This document shows positions 24,292-32,304 of a stretch of 64,000 bases of DNA, in pieces; within the stretch, counting starts at the first letter, position 1; every line of letters begins with the position of its first letter. The notes under the pieces are model-generated. The model had not been told where the DNA came from. It did not search any database and worked only from the letters and a program-made list of their open reading frames with translations. This DNA is from Vreelandella neptunia (GTDB lineage Bacteria > Pseudomonadota > Gammaproteobacteria > Pseudomonadales > Halomonadaceae), in NCBI RefSeq assembly GCF_034479615.1, contig NZ_CP140255.1, positions 1,860,001-1,924,000 on the forward strand, in the 5' to 3' direction. Both the position numbers and the translations under genes were made by a program.

Positions 24292-24797
24292 GCCTACGAC
24301 TCCAATCAGCCCGCCGACCACGCAAGCTGAAAGCTGACGGTACACCCCGCGCACGCCCGGTCGATTGGGAAGGCCAAGAGCAGGCAGTGCTAATCCGCTG
24401 GCTGTTGGGCGAGAAAATGCGCGGGGAGCCGGTAGGGCAGTTGTACGACGCTATCTACCACGTTCCCAATGGTGGCCAGCGCAGCAAAAGCACCGGTGCA
24501 GCGATGAAGCGCCAGGGTGTTAAATCGGGCGTGAGTGACTTGGTGGTGATGGATGCCCGGGGCGGCTGGTTTGGGCTGTACATGGAATTCAAGGCGTCAC
24601 CGCCTCACACCGCGCCCCTAGCTGATAGTCAGCATGATTGGCTGGCGCTGGCATATGAACGTGGCTATTGCGCTGTCTTGGCTGTGGGGCTTGAGGAGGC
24701 TAAGCGTGTGCTTCGGCGATATGTGGAGTTGATGCCTACGTATCGACACCATGATGAGCGACCCGCTGTAGGCGGCACAGAGTGGAGAAAGGGCTAA
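24288..24797 (+). CDS. VRR-NUC domain nuclease
   Basis: 169 residues. A central VRR-NUC (PD-(D/E)XK-like) fold: YHVPNGGQRSKSTGAAMKRQ, GVSDLVVM (catalytic Asp), YMEFKASP (Glu-x-Lys) and a final ALAYERGYCAVLAVG. Phage VRR-NUC proteins often act as Holliday-junction resolvases in place of RusA. It sits near the end of the early-right operon, where lambdoid phages carry rus or rap. Confidence 0.87.
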   Translation: MSLRLQSARRPRKLKADGTPRARPVDWEGQEQAVLIRWLLGEKMRGEPVGQLYDAIYHVPNGGQRSKSTGAAMKRQGVKSGVSDLVVMDARGGWFGLYMEFKASPPHTAPLADSQHDWLALAYERGYCAVLAVGLEEAKRVLRRYVELMPTYRHHDERPAVGGTEWRKG

Positions 24798-25456
24798 TGG
24801 GCATGGCATTGTTGAAAGAGGCTGAATCTATGGCGCGTGACTACCAGCGTATGAGTATTCGAGATCTGCGAGAGCTGGCGCGTAGCAGTCACCCAGAGCA
24901 TGATCCGGAAGCGGCACGCGTGTTTGTAGACCGGATTCTAGACATTGAGGCGGGGCGTCTTACTTGGCACTGGCACGAGAACCCTGGCTTTCAGCCGTTC
25001 AGCTCAGTAGCTACGCTTGGTCAGCAGCCTGGGGGCGGTACCGCTTCTGCCGATCCGCTGGCGATTGCTTATGAACGCGGCATTCCTATTCGTGAAACTC
25101 AAGAATACTCTAAGCAGTGGCTTGAGGCGGCTCGCTTGCGCCCACGCGCTCGGCTGGCGGTGTTGATTCGTGCCGCTAAGCTCTACCCAATGGCAGCGCA
25201 GCAACAGGCGCTATGGGCCAAGAGTTATGATTTCATTGCCCAGCACTTGCCGATCTACTCGCGCATGCTGCAAATGGGGTCGCTTTCGACCATGACTGAG
25301 ATCAAGCAGGTTGAGGTGGTGCGGGTCACTGAGAAAGATACGTACCGTCGTTCGCGCAATGAGCATAAGAGCGTACCGATATTTAAGAACGGGCAGGCCG
25401 TGAAGGATGCAGCTAAGCATGCAAGGGTGGAGCTTCTATTGTTGGCACAGCTTTAA
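24797..25456 (+). CDS. Unknown protein in the antiterminator Q position
   Basis: 219 residues. No recognisable Q-family motif, but it is the last early-right gene and is followed by a promoter-terminator pair, exactly where lambda Q lies. It is helical and basic at its C-terminus (VTEKDTYRRSRNEHKSVPIF). The start at 24797 overlaps the VRR-NUC stop as TAATG; a GTG at 24782 is possible. An antiterminator role is inference from location and length (lambda Q has 207 residues). Confidence 0.6.
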   Translation: MGMALLKEAESMARDYQRMSIRDLRELARSSHPEHDPEAARVFVDRILDIEAGRLTWHWHENPGFQPFSSVATLGQQPGGGTASADPLAIAYERGIPIRETQEYSKQWLEAARLRPRARLAVLIRAAKLYPMAAQQQALWAKSYDFIAQHLPIYSRMLQMGSLSTMTEIKQVEVVRVTEKDTYRRSRNEHKSVPIFKNGQAVKDAAKHARVELLLLAQL

Positions 25457-25467
25457 AACACCACATG

Positions 25468-25496
25468 TTGTATTAACTCCACGACTGTTCTACTAT
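25468..25496 (+). promoter_or_regulatory. Candidate late promoter (PR'-like)
   Basis: TTGTAT (25468-25473) and TACTAT (25491-25496) are spaced 17 bases apart in a 120-bp intergenic gap. A terminator follows within 75 bp. The boxes are weak matches, but the promoter-terminator arrangement mirrors lambda PR'-tR'. An imperfect hairpin (25504-25527) would lie at the 5' end of the RNA. Confidence 0.45.
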
Positions 25497-25540
25497 GTTT
25501 CTAGGCTGGCGCTCAATGACGCTAGCCGCCACACACCATA

Positions 25541-25572
25541 AAGCCCTGCCGGTCACCCGGCGGGGCTTTTCT
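25541..25572 (+). terminator. Intrinsic terminator before the membrane moron
   Basis: AAGCCCTGCCGG, loop TCACC, CGGCGGGGCTT form a strong GC stem followed by TTCTTG. It would end transcripts from both the early-right operon and the PR'-like promoter unless antitermination occurs. Confidence 0.85.
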
Positions 25573-25576
25573 TGAG

Positions 25577-26185
25577 GTGCTTTGTTTGCCTTTTTTGCCC
25601 GAGCTGTTAGATGAGCCTATTCAGATTATTATTCAATCAACGCCCACGGACTGGTGGAGTATTGGCGGCACGGTATTAGGTGCTGCTATCGGTGCCGGTC
25701 TAGGTGCTTATTTCAGCTACTTTGCAGCAAAGAGGGCAGCCAAGGCGGATAAGATTCATGATAATGCCAAGAGTGCTGTAAAGCTTATCGAGCTGTGTCG
25801 ATCAGACATACATGAAGCAGAACGGCTATATATAGAGTGTCTACGAAGTAACTCCAATGAGATTTATCAAGAAAGGCAGAATGCTTTCAAGATAGCATCT
25901 GATAGGGCTAATGAACTGCATTTGTTGCTGGCTATTTACTTTCCTTATAGCGAACCAAATCGACATCAATTTTTTTCGGCATTTGTTAAATGGTATGGTT
26001 CTTTTGAAGGCTATGTAGGCAAAGCAACTACACGTGGCTCGCCACCAGGCGTTCCTTACGAAGAGGTTGAAGACAGGCATCACAGCGAGCTAGAAGCTTA
26101 TGAAAAGCACCACCAGGCAGAAAATGAATACCTGTTAATTTTAAGCGAAATGTCAGAAGCCTTTATTAATGTAGCCAGAAAGTAA
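25577..26185 (+). CDS. Membrane-anchored moron between two terminators
   Basis: About 200 residues. One N-terminal Gly/Ala-rich membrane helix (SIGGTVLGAAIGAGLGAYFSYFAA) followed by AKRAAK puts a long helical domain in the cytosol (residues 60-202, EAERLYIECLRSNSNEIYQERQ and on). The start is not certain: GTG at 25577 is the longest, but GAGG at 25574 better fits TTG at 25586. The gene is AT-richer than neighbours and bracketed by terminators at 25541-25572 and 26214-26249, the classic moron layout. Function unknown; superinfection exclusion is possible. Confidence 0.65.
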   Translation: MLCLPFLPELLDEPIQIIIQSTPTDWWSIGGTVLGAAIGAGLGAYFSYFAAKRAAKADKIHDNAKSAVKLIELCRSDIHEAERLYIECLRSNSNEIYQERQNAFKIASDRANELHLLLAIYFPYSEPNRHQFFSAFVKWYGSFEGYVGKATTRGSPPGVPYEEVEDRHHSELEAYEKHHQAENEYLLILSEMSEAFINVARK

Positions 26186-26213
26186 GCTTGTAAGTTCGAA
26201 CATTTATTTTTTT

Positions 26214-26249
26214 TAAAAGCCCTATTGGCTCTGTCCAGTGGGGCTTTTT
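26214..26249 (+). terminator. Terminator after the membrane moron
   Basis: AAAAGCCCTATTGG, loop CTCTGT, CCAGTGGGGCTTTTT make a long stem with a T-run, downstream of the moron and upstream of the lysis cassette. Confidence 0.8.
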
Positions 26250-26327
26250 GCTTTCCGCCGCTCTCTTGCTCGCCACCTGGCGTGCCTTGCCCCTCCGTGT
26301 TGGGGCCTTTCTATTACTGAGGTCGTC

Positions 26328-26858
26328 ATGTCTGCTCACTCGCCTGCCCATTGGTATGACGAGGCGGCACTGCTGCGCCTTGAGCCAGCGCCGCCCAAGG
26401 ATACGCGAGCGGGCAACGTGGCCGCTTACCTCGACATGTTGGCTTATGCAGAGGGCACGCCGCGATACGGCAATCAAGACGGCTACAACGTAATTGTCGG
26501 CGGCGGCACCTTTGAGAGCTACCACGATCATCCCCGGCAGTTGGTCTGGTTGCCTGCTTACAAGATCAACTCAAGTGCTGCTGGCCGCTATCAGTTTCTG
26601 ACCCGCACTTGGGATGATCTGGCTGAACGCTTCAACCTGCCCGACTTCACTCCAGCAAGCCAAGACCTGGGTGCGATTCACCTTATCCGCCAATGCCAAG
26701 CGCTTTCCCTGATTCATAACGGCCGCATTCGTGAAGCCATTCATGCATGTCGGCGTATCTGGGCGAGCCTGCCAGGTGCTGGCTATGGTCAGCGTGAATT
26801 AGCTACTGATGAGCTGCTGGGCGTGTACGAAACCGTCGGCGGCATTTCCATCGATTAA
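26328..26858 (+). CDS. Lambda R-like endolysin (transglycosylase)
   Basis: 176 residues. Matches the lambda R family: AYLDMLAYAEGTPRYGNQDGYNVIVGGGTF with catalytic Glu, then YHDHPRQLV, SSAAGRYQFLTRTWDDLAE and ASQDLGAIHLIRQ. This family cuts the glycan strand without water, giving anhydro-muramic acid. No signal peptide, so it depends on the adjacent holin for release. ATG at 26328 with GAGG upstream was preferred over the longer frame from 26238. First gene of the lysis cassette. Confidence 0.92.
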   Translation: MSAHSPAHWYDEAALLRLEPAPPKDTRAGNVAAYLDMLAYAEGTPRYGNQDGYNVIVGGGTFESYHDHPRQLVWLPAYKINSSAAGRYQFLTRTWDDLAERFNLPDFTPASQDLGAIHLIRQCQALSLIHNGRIREAIHACRRIWASLPGAGYGQRELATDELLGVYETVGGISID

Positions 26859-26886
26859 CTGACGAGGCCCGCCCGAGAGGTGCGCC

Positions 26887-27249
26887 ATGAACAAACGATC
26901 TAAAGAGAAACGCACCATGCCAAACCGCGACCCGAATAACTGGCAGTGGCTGGTGAATATGATCCCATACCTACTGCTGAGTGCCGCCACCTTTACGGTT
27001 GGCTTCATTACTGTGCTGCACAACGGCGGGCCATGGACTAAGGCGCTGATGAGCGCGACGGTGGGTACCATCCTGTCGTTGTCTCTATATCCAGTTTTTT
27101 TGTGGGTGGCTGCTTATTACCAGCTCCCGGAAGAGGTGGCATTCGCGCCTTGTGTATTCCTGGCGATCATGGGCGTGGAGTGGGTGCGCAACAAGGCCGA
27201 TGGTCTCTATGAGGTGCTGGTCGCCTTTATCACGAAGTGGCTCAAATGA
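26887..27249 (+). CDS. Holin (three membrane segments)
   Basis: 120 residues. Basic N-terminus, then helices MIPYLLLSAATFTVGFITVL, ATVGTILSLSLYPVFLWVAAYY and VAFAPCVFLAIMGVEWV. This layout matches class-I-type phage holins that form holes timed for lysis. It lies between endolysin and Rz, and overlaps Rz by 4 bp. Two starts (26887 and 26917, both Met) could give a dual-start holin/antiholin pair as in lambda S; the longer form is more basic. Confidence 0.8.
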   Translation: MNKRSKEKRTMPNRDPNNWQWLVNMIPYLLLSAATFTVGFITVLHNGGPWTKALMSATVGTILSLSLYPVFLWVAAYYQLPEEVAFAPCVFLAIMGVEWVRNKADGLYEVLVAFITKWLK

Positions 27250-27662
27250 TTGCCTCACTTAAGGCGAAAGCCCTTGGCCTGGTGCTGGGTGGCTTGGCGC
27301 TGCTGAGTGCCTTCCTTTACTGGCAGCACATCACCACCCAGCGAGACGCCTACCAAGCCGAAGCCGAGCGCCAGCGCAGCCGTGCCGAGATACTGCAAGA
27401 GCACCAGCAGTGGCAGCGCCAGCAGATCGATAGATTGAGCAGCGCAATGGCAACGCGTGACGAAACGCTGACCGCTATCCGCGACGACATCAGCGCCAGT
27501 ACCAGGGCGCTAGAACAACTGGGAGAAAGCGATGCTGAAGCGCGTGAGTGGATGGATAGCGATCGGCCTACTGGCATTAGTGACTGGGTGCGCGAGCTCC
27601 AGCGATCTAGCAGCGTGGAGCCAATGCGATTGCCCGACGGTACCCAGCCACCTAACGACTGA
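27246..27662 (+). CDS. i-spanin Rz
   Basis: 138 residues. An N-terminal inner-membrane anchor (LGLVLGGLALLSAFLYWQHI) is followed by a long periplasmic coiled coil (RDAYQAEAERQRSRAEILQEH and on) and a Pro-rich end. This is the Rz fold that, with Rz1, joins the membranes at lysis. Start at 27246 overlaps the holin stop (ATGA); GTG at 27237 is an alternative. Rz1 is nested in its 3' part in another frame. Confidence 0.85.
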   Translation: MIASLKAKALGLVLGGLALLSAFLYWQHITTQRDAYQAEAERQRSRAEILQEHQQWQRQQIDRLSSAMATRDETLTAIRDDISASTRALEQLGESDAEAREWMDSDRPTGISDWVRELQRSSSVEPMRLPDGTQPPND

Positions 27663-27804
27663 GCTACCAGCGCCCGCACTGATCTTGGATAGCAATAAAG
27701 GCTTGCTGCTGTTGCTTGCTGAGTACGAGGCGATGCGCCGCCGCTTCAATGCAGATCGAGCGGCGGTGGTGGAGATATTAACCAATGATGCGGGTGATGA
27801 GTGA
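27532..27804 (+). CDS. o-spanin Rz1 (nested lipoprotein)
   Basis: 90 residues in the +1 frame relative to Rz, beginning inside Rz and running past it. It has a signal peptide and lipobox LALVTGCAS (Cys20 would be lipidated) and a Pro-containing periplasmic part. This is the expected outer-membrane partner of Rz. Longer than lambda Rz1 (60 residues). Confidence 0.85.
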   Translation: MLKRVSGWIAIGLLALVTGCASSSDLAAWSQCDCPTVPSHLTTELPAPALILDSNKGLLLLLAEYEAMRRRFNADRAAVVEILTNDAGDE

Positions 27805-27859
27805 TGCACCAAGCGGGTGCAAAAAAATCAATGGTTCCTCCTGGGCACCCTGGTGGGGT

Positions 27860-27915
27860 CTACGGGGGAACATAGCCGCAGAATTCGGCTATTTATGAGA
27901 TTTTTACAGGGCGGC
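27860..27915. other. Lambda-like cos site region
   Basis: CTATTTATG at 27889-27897, followed by AGATTTTTACAGGGCGG, closely resembles the conserved right half of lambda cos (CTATTTATGAAAATTTTCC). In lambda the 12-base cosN begins 24 bases before CTATTTATG; counting back here gives a G-rich region at about 27865-27876. It lies in the only gap between lysis genes and small terminase, as in lambda. The exact nick positions are not known. Confidence 0.75.
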
Positions 27916-27943
27916 CGGTTCCGGTTCCGGTAAGGGGTTAGGA

Positions 27944-28492
27944 ATGGCTACTCAGGTTGATGTGGCCGCGCATCTAGATTTGTCTGATCGATGGGTTCGT
28001 GAACTAGTGCAAAGTGGCGTGCTGCCTGCCTCTAAGGGACGCGGTGGGTATGACCTAGAGCAGTGTCGATTAGCCTACATTCGTCATATACGTGGACAGT
28101 TATCCGGACAAGTGCGTGTTCCGGAAGCGAGAGGGATAGAAGCGCCTGAAGATGTGATTGATCCCTACATTGAGCAGAAGCGCGAGCAAGAAGAATATTT
28201 GCTGACAAGAGAGCGCCGCATCGGTCAGCAACAGAAGAACGAAGTGGCAGCAAGAAAAGTGGTTCCTTCTGAGTTCGCCATTTTTACCTTGTCTAAGGTA
28301 GCCGCCGAGATCGCTGCCATCCTCGACACATTGCCGTTAACAATGAAGCGCAAGCACCCCGATCTAGAGACACGCCATCTTGATACCTTGATGCGTGAAT
28401 TGGCGCGCGCCCGCAACAAGGCCAGCGGCCTAGACGATATTTTACCGGAGCTGATGGATGAGTTTTTTGACGGTATCGACAGCTCAGCTTAG
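27944..28492 (+). CDS. Terminase small subunit (Nu1-like)
   Basis: 182 residues. Begins with a winged helix-turn-helix typical of lambda Nu1 (TQVDVAAHLDLSDRWVRELVQSGVLP), then a helical dimerisation region and a C-terminal part that binds the large subunit. It lies just after cos and overlaps the large subunit gene by 35 bp. It recognises cosB and positions the nuclease. Confidence 0.88.
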   Translation: MATQVDVAAHLDLSDRWVRELVQSGVLPASKGRGGYDLEQCRLAYIRHIRGQLSGQVRVPEARGIEAPEDVIDPYIEQKREQEEYLLTRERRIGQQQKNEVAARKVVPSEFAIFTLSKVAAEIAAILDTLPLTMKRKHPDLETRHLDTLMRELARARNKASGLDDILPELMDEFFDGIDSSA

Positions 28493-30383
28493 GGAGTGGA
28501 AACGATCAGTTCGCCAGGGCCTGCTCGCTCTATTCCGCCCTGCACCCATGACCGCCGTAGAGTGGGCAGACGAGAACTTCTACTTATCCAGTGAGTCGAG
28601 CTACCACGAAGGACGCTGGACAACGCTCGCCTTCCAGATCGCAATACTCAACGCGATGGGAAATGACGAGATACGCACAGTCAACGTAGTTAAGTCGGCG
28701 CGCCTCGGTTACACCAAAATGCTGTTGGCCGCGGCTGGCTACCTGCTTGAACACAAAAAACGCAACATCCTGACGTTCTCGCCGACCGACACGGACGCCG
28801 AGAGCTTTATGAAGACGCACCTTAAGACCATGGTGCGTGACGTGCCGGTGGTTCTCGACCTGGCGCCGTGGTTTGGCAAGAAGCACTCCGACAACACACT
28901 GGCTGCTCTTCGCTTCGCCAACGGTAAGCAATTTTTTGTTCACGGTGGTAAAGCCGCACGTAACTACCGAGAGAAGTCTGTCGATGTCGTCATCTACGAC
29001 GAGCTTGCGGCCTTCGACGAGGACATTGAGAAAGAGGGCAGCCCGACAACGCTCGGTGATAAGCGCCTCGAAGGCTCAACGTTCCCTAAGTCCATTCGTG
29101 GATCCACGCCTAAAGTTCGCGGCCAGTGTCAGATAGAAGCCGCTGCTGAAGAGTCACCACACAAGCTAGGCTTTAACGTGCCTTGCCCGAATTGTGGCGA
29201 GGAGCAAGTGCTTAAGTTTGGTGGCCCGGATACTGACTTCGGTATCAAGTGGGATAAGGACAAGCCTGAAACTGCGTTCTATCAGTGCGAGCACAATGGC
29301 TGCGTTATCAAGCAGCATGAACTTCAGGACGAAAGCCGTGAGTACAGCATTAAGGATGGCCGCTGGATCTGCACCGAAACCGGCATATGGACGCGTAATG
29401 GCATCGATTGGTTTGGCGCTGATGACGAGCCCATTCCAACGCCGGAGAGCATAACTTTTTACCTGTGGACAGTTTTATCGCCCTTCACCACTTGGGAGCG
29501 TATTGCCCGCGACTTCCTTAAGTCAAAGAATTCACCGTCGAAGCTAAAGACCTTTGTGAACACCACGCTGGGCGAAACCTGGGAAGACGAGCTTGGTGAA
29601 AAGCTGGAATGGGAAACGCTCTACGGGCGACGAGAAATATTCCCGCGGGTACCGGATGGCGCGGTTGCTTTAATGGGGGGCATCGATACACAGGATGACC
29701 GTTATGAAGGTCGCGTGTGGGCGTTTGGCCCTGATGAGGAAAGCTGGCTGGTAGATCGTTGGATTCTTTACGGTGACCCCGCTGGCCCTGAGTTAAAACG
29801 CAAGGTGGCCATGAAGTTGCACCAGGGCTATCAGCGCACCGACGGCAACTGGATGACGGTGATGCGCTGGGGATGGGATGCCATGGGTCACTACACGGAT
29901 GAAGTCTATGCCATGAGCAAGCAGCAGGGCGTCTATTGGGTGATCCCGCTGCAAGGTGCAAACAAGGCTGGTAAGCCGATCGCCAACTTCCCCCGCAAGA
30001 AAACCGTTAAAGGCGTGTTTCTAACGACGGTGGGTACCGACAATGCAAAAGAGCTGATTTATAACCGGCTGAAGATTCAGCCACAGCCAGGTGTTGCCCT
30101 TGCTGGTTGCGTGCACCTGCCGAGCAATAACGAAATCTGTGACGAAGACGAGATCAAGCAGCTTACCGCTGAAATCAAAACCGCCAAGATTGAAAAGGGT
30201 AGGCGTGTCTATCGCTGGGAGTCTGGTGGTCGACGCAATGAGGCGCTGGACTGTTTCGTTTACGCCCTGGCTGCCCTGCGTATATCACAGCAACGCTTCG
30301 GCCTAGACCTTAATGACACCGCCACTCTGGCACCCCGGCCTAAGCGCCGTCGTAGCCGCGTCACACGGAAGAACAGTTTATGA
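28458..30383 (+). CDS. Terminase large subunit (GpA-like)
   Basis: 641 residues, as lambda GpA. The N-terminal packaging ATPase has a variant Walker A (KSARLGYTK, near residue 81) and VDVVIYDELAAFDEDIE as Walker B; a zinc-like CPNCGEEQ...CEHNGC insert follows; the C-terminal nuclease contains GGIDTQDDR (metal-binding Asp). It cuts concatemers at cos and pumps DNA into proheads. Coupled to the small subunit and overlapping gpW by 4 bp. Confidence 0.95.
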   Translation: MSFLTVSTAQLREWKRSVRQGLLALFRPAPMTAVEWADENFYLSSESSYHEGRWTTLAFQIAILNAMGNDEIRTVNVVKSARLGYTKMLLAAAGYLLEHKKRNILTFSPTDTDAESFMKTHLKTMVRDVPVVLDLAPWFGKKHSDNTLAALRFANGKQFFVHGGKAARNYREKSVDVVIYDELAAFDEDIEKEGSPTTLGDKRLEGSTFPKSIRGSTPKVRGQCQIEAAAEESPHKLGFNVPCPNCGEEQVLKFGGPDTDFGIKWDKDKPETAFYQCEHNGCVIKQHELQDESREYSIKDGRWICTETGIWTRNGIDWFGADDEPIPTPESITFYLWTVLSPFTTWERIARDFLKSKNSPSKLKTFVNTTLGETWEDELGEKLEWETLYGRREIFPRVPDGAVALMGGIDTQDDRYEGRVWAFGPDEESWLVDRWILYGDPAGPELKRKVAMKLHQGYQRTDGNWMTVMRWGWDAMGHYTDEVYAMSKQQGVYWVIPLQGANKAGKPIANFPRKKTVKGVFLTTVGTDNAKELIYNRLKIQPQPGVALAGCVHLPSNNEICDEDEIKQLTAEIKTAKIEKGRRVYRWESGGRRNEALDCFVYALAALRISQQRFGLDLNDTATLAPRPKRRRSRVTRKNSL

Positions 30384-30601
30384 CCACAACCTATACCGAT
30401 CGACTTGCCAAGGTGCGCATCGCCATCGATAAGCTGATCGAAGGGTCGCAGTCCTGGCGAATGGGTGACCGGCAATACACGCGGGCTGATCTCAGCACGC
30501 TTTACAGCATGGAAAAGCACTACGCCAAGCTGGCCGCTAAGGAGCAAGCAGCCGCCAGTGGTAGAGGTGGACGTAACCGTATTCGCTACATTTGGATGTA
30601 A
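30380..30601 (+). CDS. gpW-like head-tail joining protein
   Basis: 73 residues, about the length of lambda W (68). Helical, with SYRLAKVRIAID-type start and QYTRADLSTLYSMEKHYAKL, as in the gpW family that plugs the filled head and helps tail joining. It lies between large terminase and portal, the same order as lambda. Confidence 0.8.
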   Translation: MTTTYTDRLAKVRIAIDKLIEGSQSWRMGDRQYTRADLSTLYSMEKHYAKLAAKEQAAASGRGGRNRIRYIWM

Positions 30602-30604
30602 TCC

Positions 30605-32266
30605 ATGAGTTTATTAAAGCGCTTAACATCAGGTGGCCTGGCGGATACTCAGGAAAAGCTGGCGCGCGCAGAGCTTGAGCGTTTAGCCCAAACCAAAGGC
30701 CGAAATACGGCCAACGTTGGAAGCGAGACCCGGCACCGCGGCGCAAGCCGTATGATTCGATCCATGATGAGCTGGTTACCCGGTATGGGCAGCCCGCGGC
30801 AGGATACGCCCACCTCTGAGCGCGAAGCACTGATTAGCCGTTCACGTGATGCGTACCGCAATCACATGCTGGGCCGTGCCGCGATTAATCGCGCGGCAAC
30901 CAATATTGTCGGCATGGGGCTAACTGTTCGTCCCAACGTTGACCGCGACGCCCTAGGTATTAGCGATGAGCAAGCCTCAGCGCTCAATGATCAGTTGGCC
31001 CGCAACTTCCGGCTATGGGCAGAAGACCCCAATGAGTGTGACGCCGAGGCAAGCCAAGACTTTTATATGCTGCAGCGGCTGGCGTTAATCAGCGCATTGC
31101 TGAGTGGTGACGTGCTGGTTATGACGCCGAGCGACCAGCGTTTAGGCGGGATCTTCTCAACGAAGCTGCAGCTAGTAGAGTCCGAGCGGGTCGGCAACTC
31201 GCTAGCAGGGGTGTTAAACCCCCAAGAGATAGATGGCGTACGCGTAGACAGCTTGGGTCGCCCGACGCACTTTAACGTCAGTCGAGGTTATCCCAGCGAT
31301 TACACCACCCCGAAAGGGTATGACTGGATACCCGTCTTCGGCGAACGGACAGGTCGCCGCCGCGTGCTGCATTTAATGAACGAAAAGGCACGCCCTGGCC
31401 AAGTGCGAGGCGTGCCGTTCCTGGCACCGATCCTAGAAGCGCTCCAGAAACTGGAGCGCTTTAGCCAAGCAGAGCTAACAGCTGCGGTCATTAGCGCCAT
31501 GTTTACGGTGGCCATCAAGCACACACGTGACGAGAACGAAATTCCCGTTCAAGGCGCCTCGACGTGGGATGAATACAGCGATGACCCCAACAAGCCTGAC
31601 CGGCCAGTGGTACGAAGCGACAACGATACCCGGGAAGATGGTGAAGCCCTGACGTTAGGCGAGGGGGCTGTATGGGATCTGGAAGAAGGAGCAGAACCTG
31701 TACCGATAAGCCCCAACCGTCCTAACGCCCAGTTCGACCCATTCTTTGTGGCTGTCGTTAAAGAGATTGGTGCAGCACTCGAAATGCCCGCTGAAGTGCT
31801 GCTTATGCACTTTAGTACCAGTTACACCGCAGCCCGTGCCGCCTTCAACCAGCTCTGGAAGTTTATTAAGCAGCGCCGCCACCATATGACGGTGCAGTTT
31901 TGCCAACCCACCTATGAATTGGTGATTGATGAGATGGTGGCGAGAGGGATGGTGGATCTGCCTGGTTACAGTGACCCTGCAAAACGCCGTGCCTATACAC
32001 GCTCTCTCTGGATCGGCGAACCGCTTGGCTCGCTGAATGAGCAGGTGGATGCCCGGGCCGCTACAGAGCGCATCGCTAACGGCACCAGTAACGAGCATAT
32101 CGAAACCATGGCGCTGCACGGCGAGGACTGGGAGGACGTTCACCAGGATCGGGCAAGAGAGATCCTGCGCAAGCGCGCCGACGGCGTCCCGCTGTATGTC
32201 GGCGGGAAAGTTCACGAAGCGCAAGATAGCGCCGATAAACGCGCCACCAGCACTGAAACCGACTGA
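30605..32266 (+). CDS. Portal protein (lambda B-like)
   Basis: 553 residues (lambda B has 533). Typical portal sequence with NRAATNIVGMGLTVRPNVD, EVLLMHFSTSYTAARAAFNQLWKFI near residue 400, and an acidic C-terminus. Twelve copies form the DNA entry vertex. Followed by a stem overlapping its stop codon. Confidence 0.93.
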   Translation: MSLLKRLTSGGLADTQEKLARAELERLAQTKGRNTANVGSETRHRGASRMIRSMMSWLPGMGSPRQDTPTSEREALISRSRDAYRNHMLGRAAINRAATNIVGMGLTVRPNVDRDALGISDEQASALNDQLARNFRLWAEDPNECDAEASQDFYMLQRLALISALLSGDVLVMTPSDQRLGGIFSTKLQLVESERVGNSLAGVLNPQEIDGVRVDSLGRPTHFNVSRGYPSDYTTPKGYDWIPVFGERTGRRRVLHLMNEKARPGQVRGVPFLAPILEALQKLERFSQAELTAAVISAMFTVAIKHTRDENEIPVQGASTWDEYSDDPNKPDRPVVRSDNDTREDGEALTLGEGAVWDLEEGAEPVPISPNRPNAQFDPFFVAVVKEIGAALEMPAEVLLMHFSTSYTAARAAFNQLWKFIKQRRHHMTVQFCQPTYELVIDEMVARGMVDLPGYSDPAKRRAYTRSLWIGEPLGSLNEQVDARAATERIANGTSNEHIETMALHGEDWEDVHQDRAREILRKRADGVPLYVGGKVHEAQDSADKRATSTETD

Positions 32267-32288
32267 CCCGCCACCCGGCGGGTCTTTC
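32265..32288 (+). terminator. Perfect 8-bp hairpin after the portal gene
   Basis: GACCCGCC, loop ACCC, GGCGGGTC then TTTC. It starts within the portal stop codon. It may be a weak terminator or a processing site that sets the ratio of portal to protease. Confidence 0.7.
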
Positions 32289-32304
32289 ATTAGGAGAACA
32301 CCCC

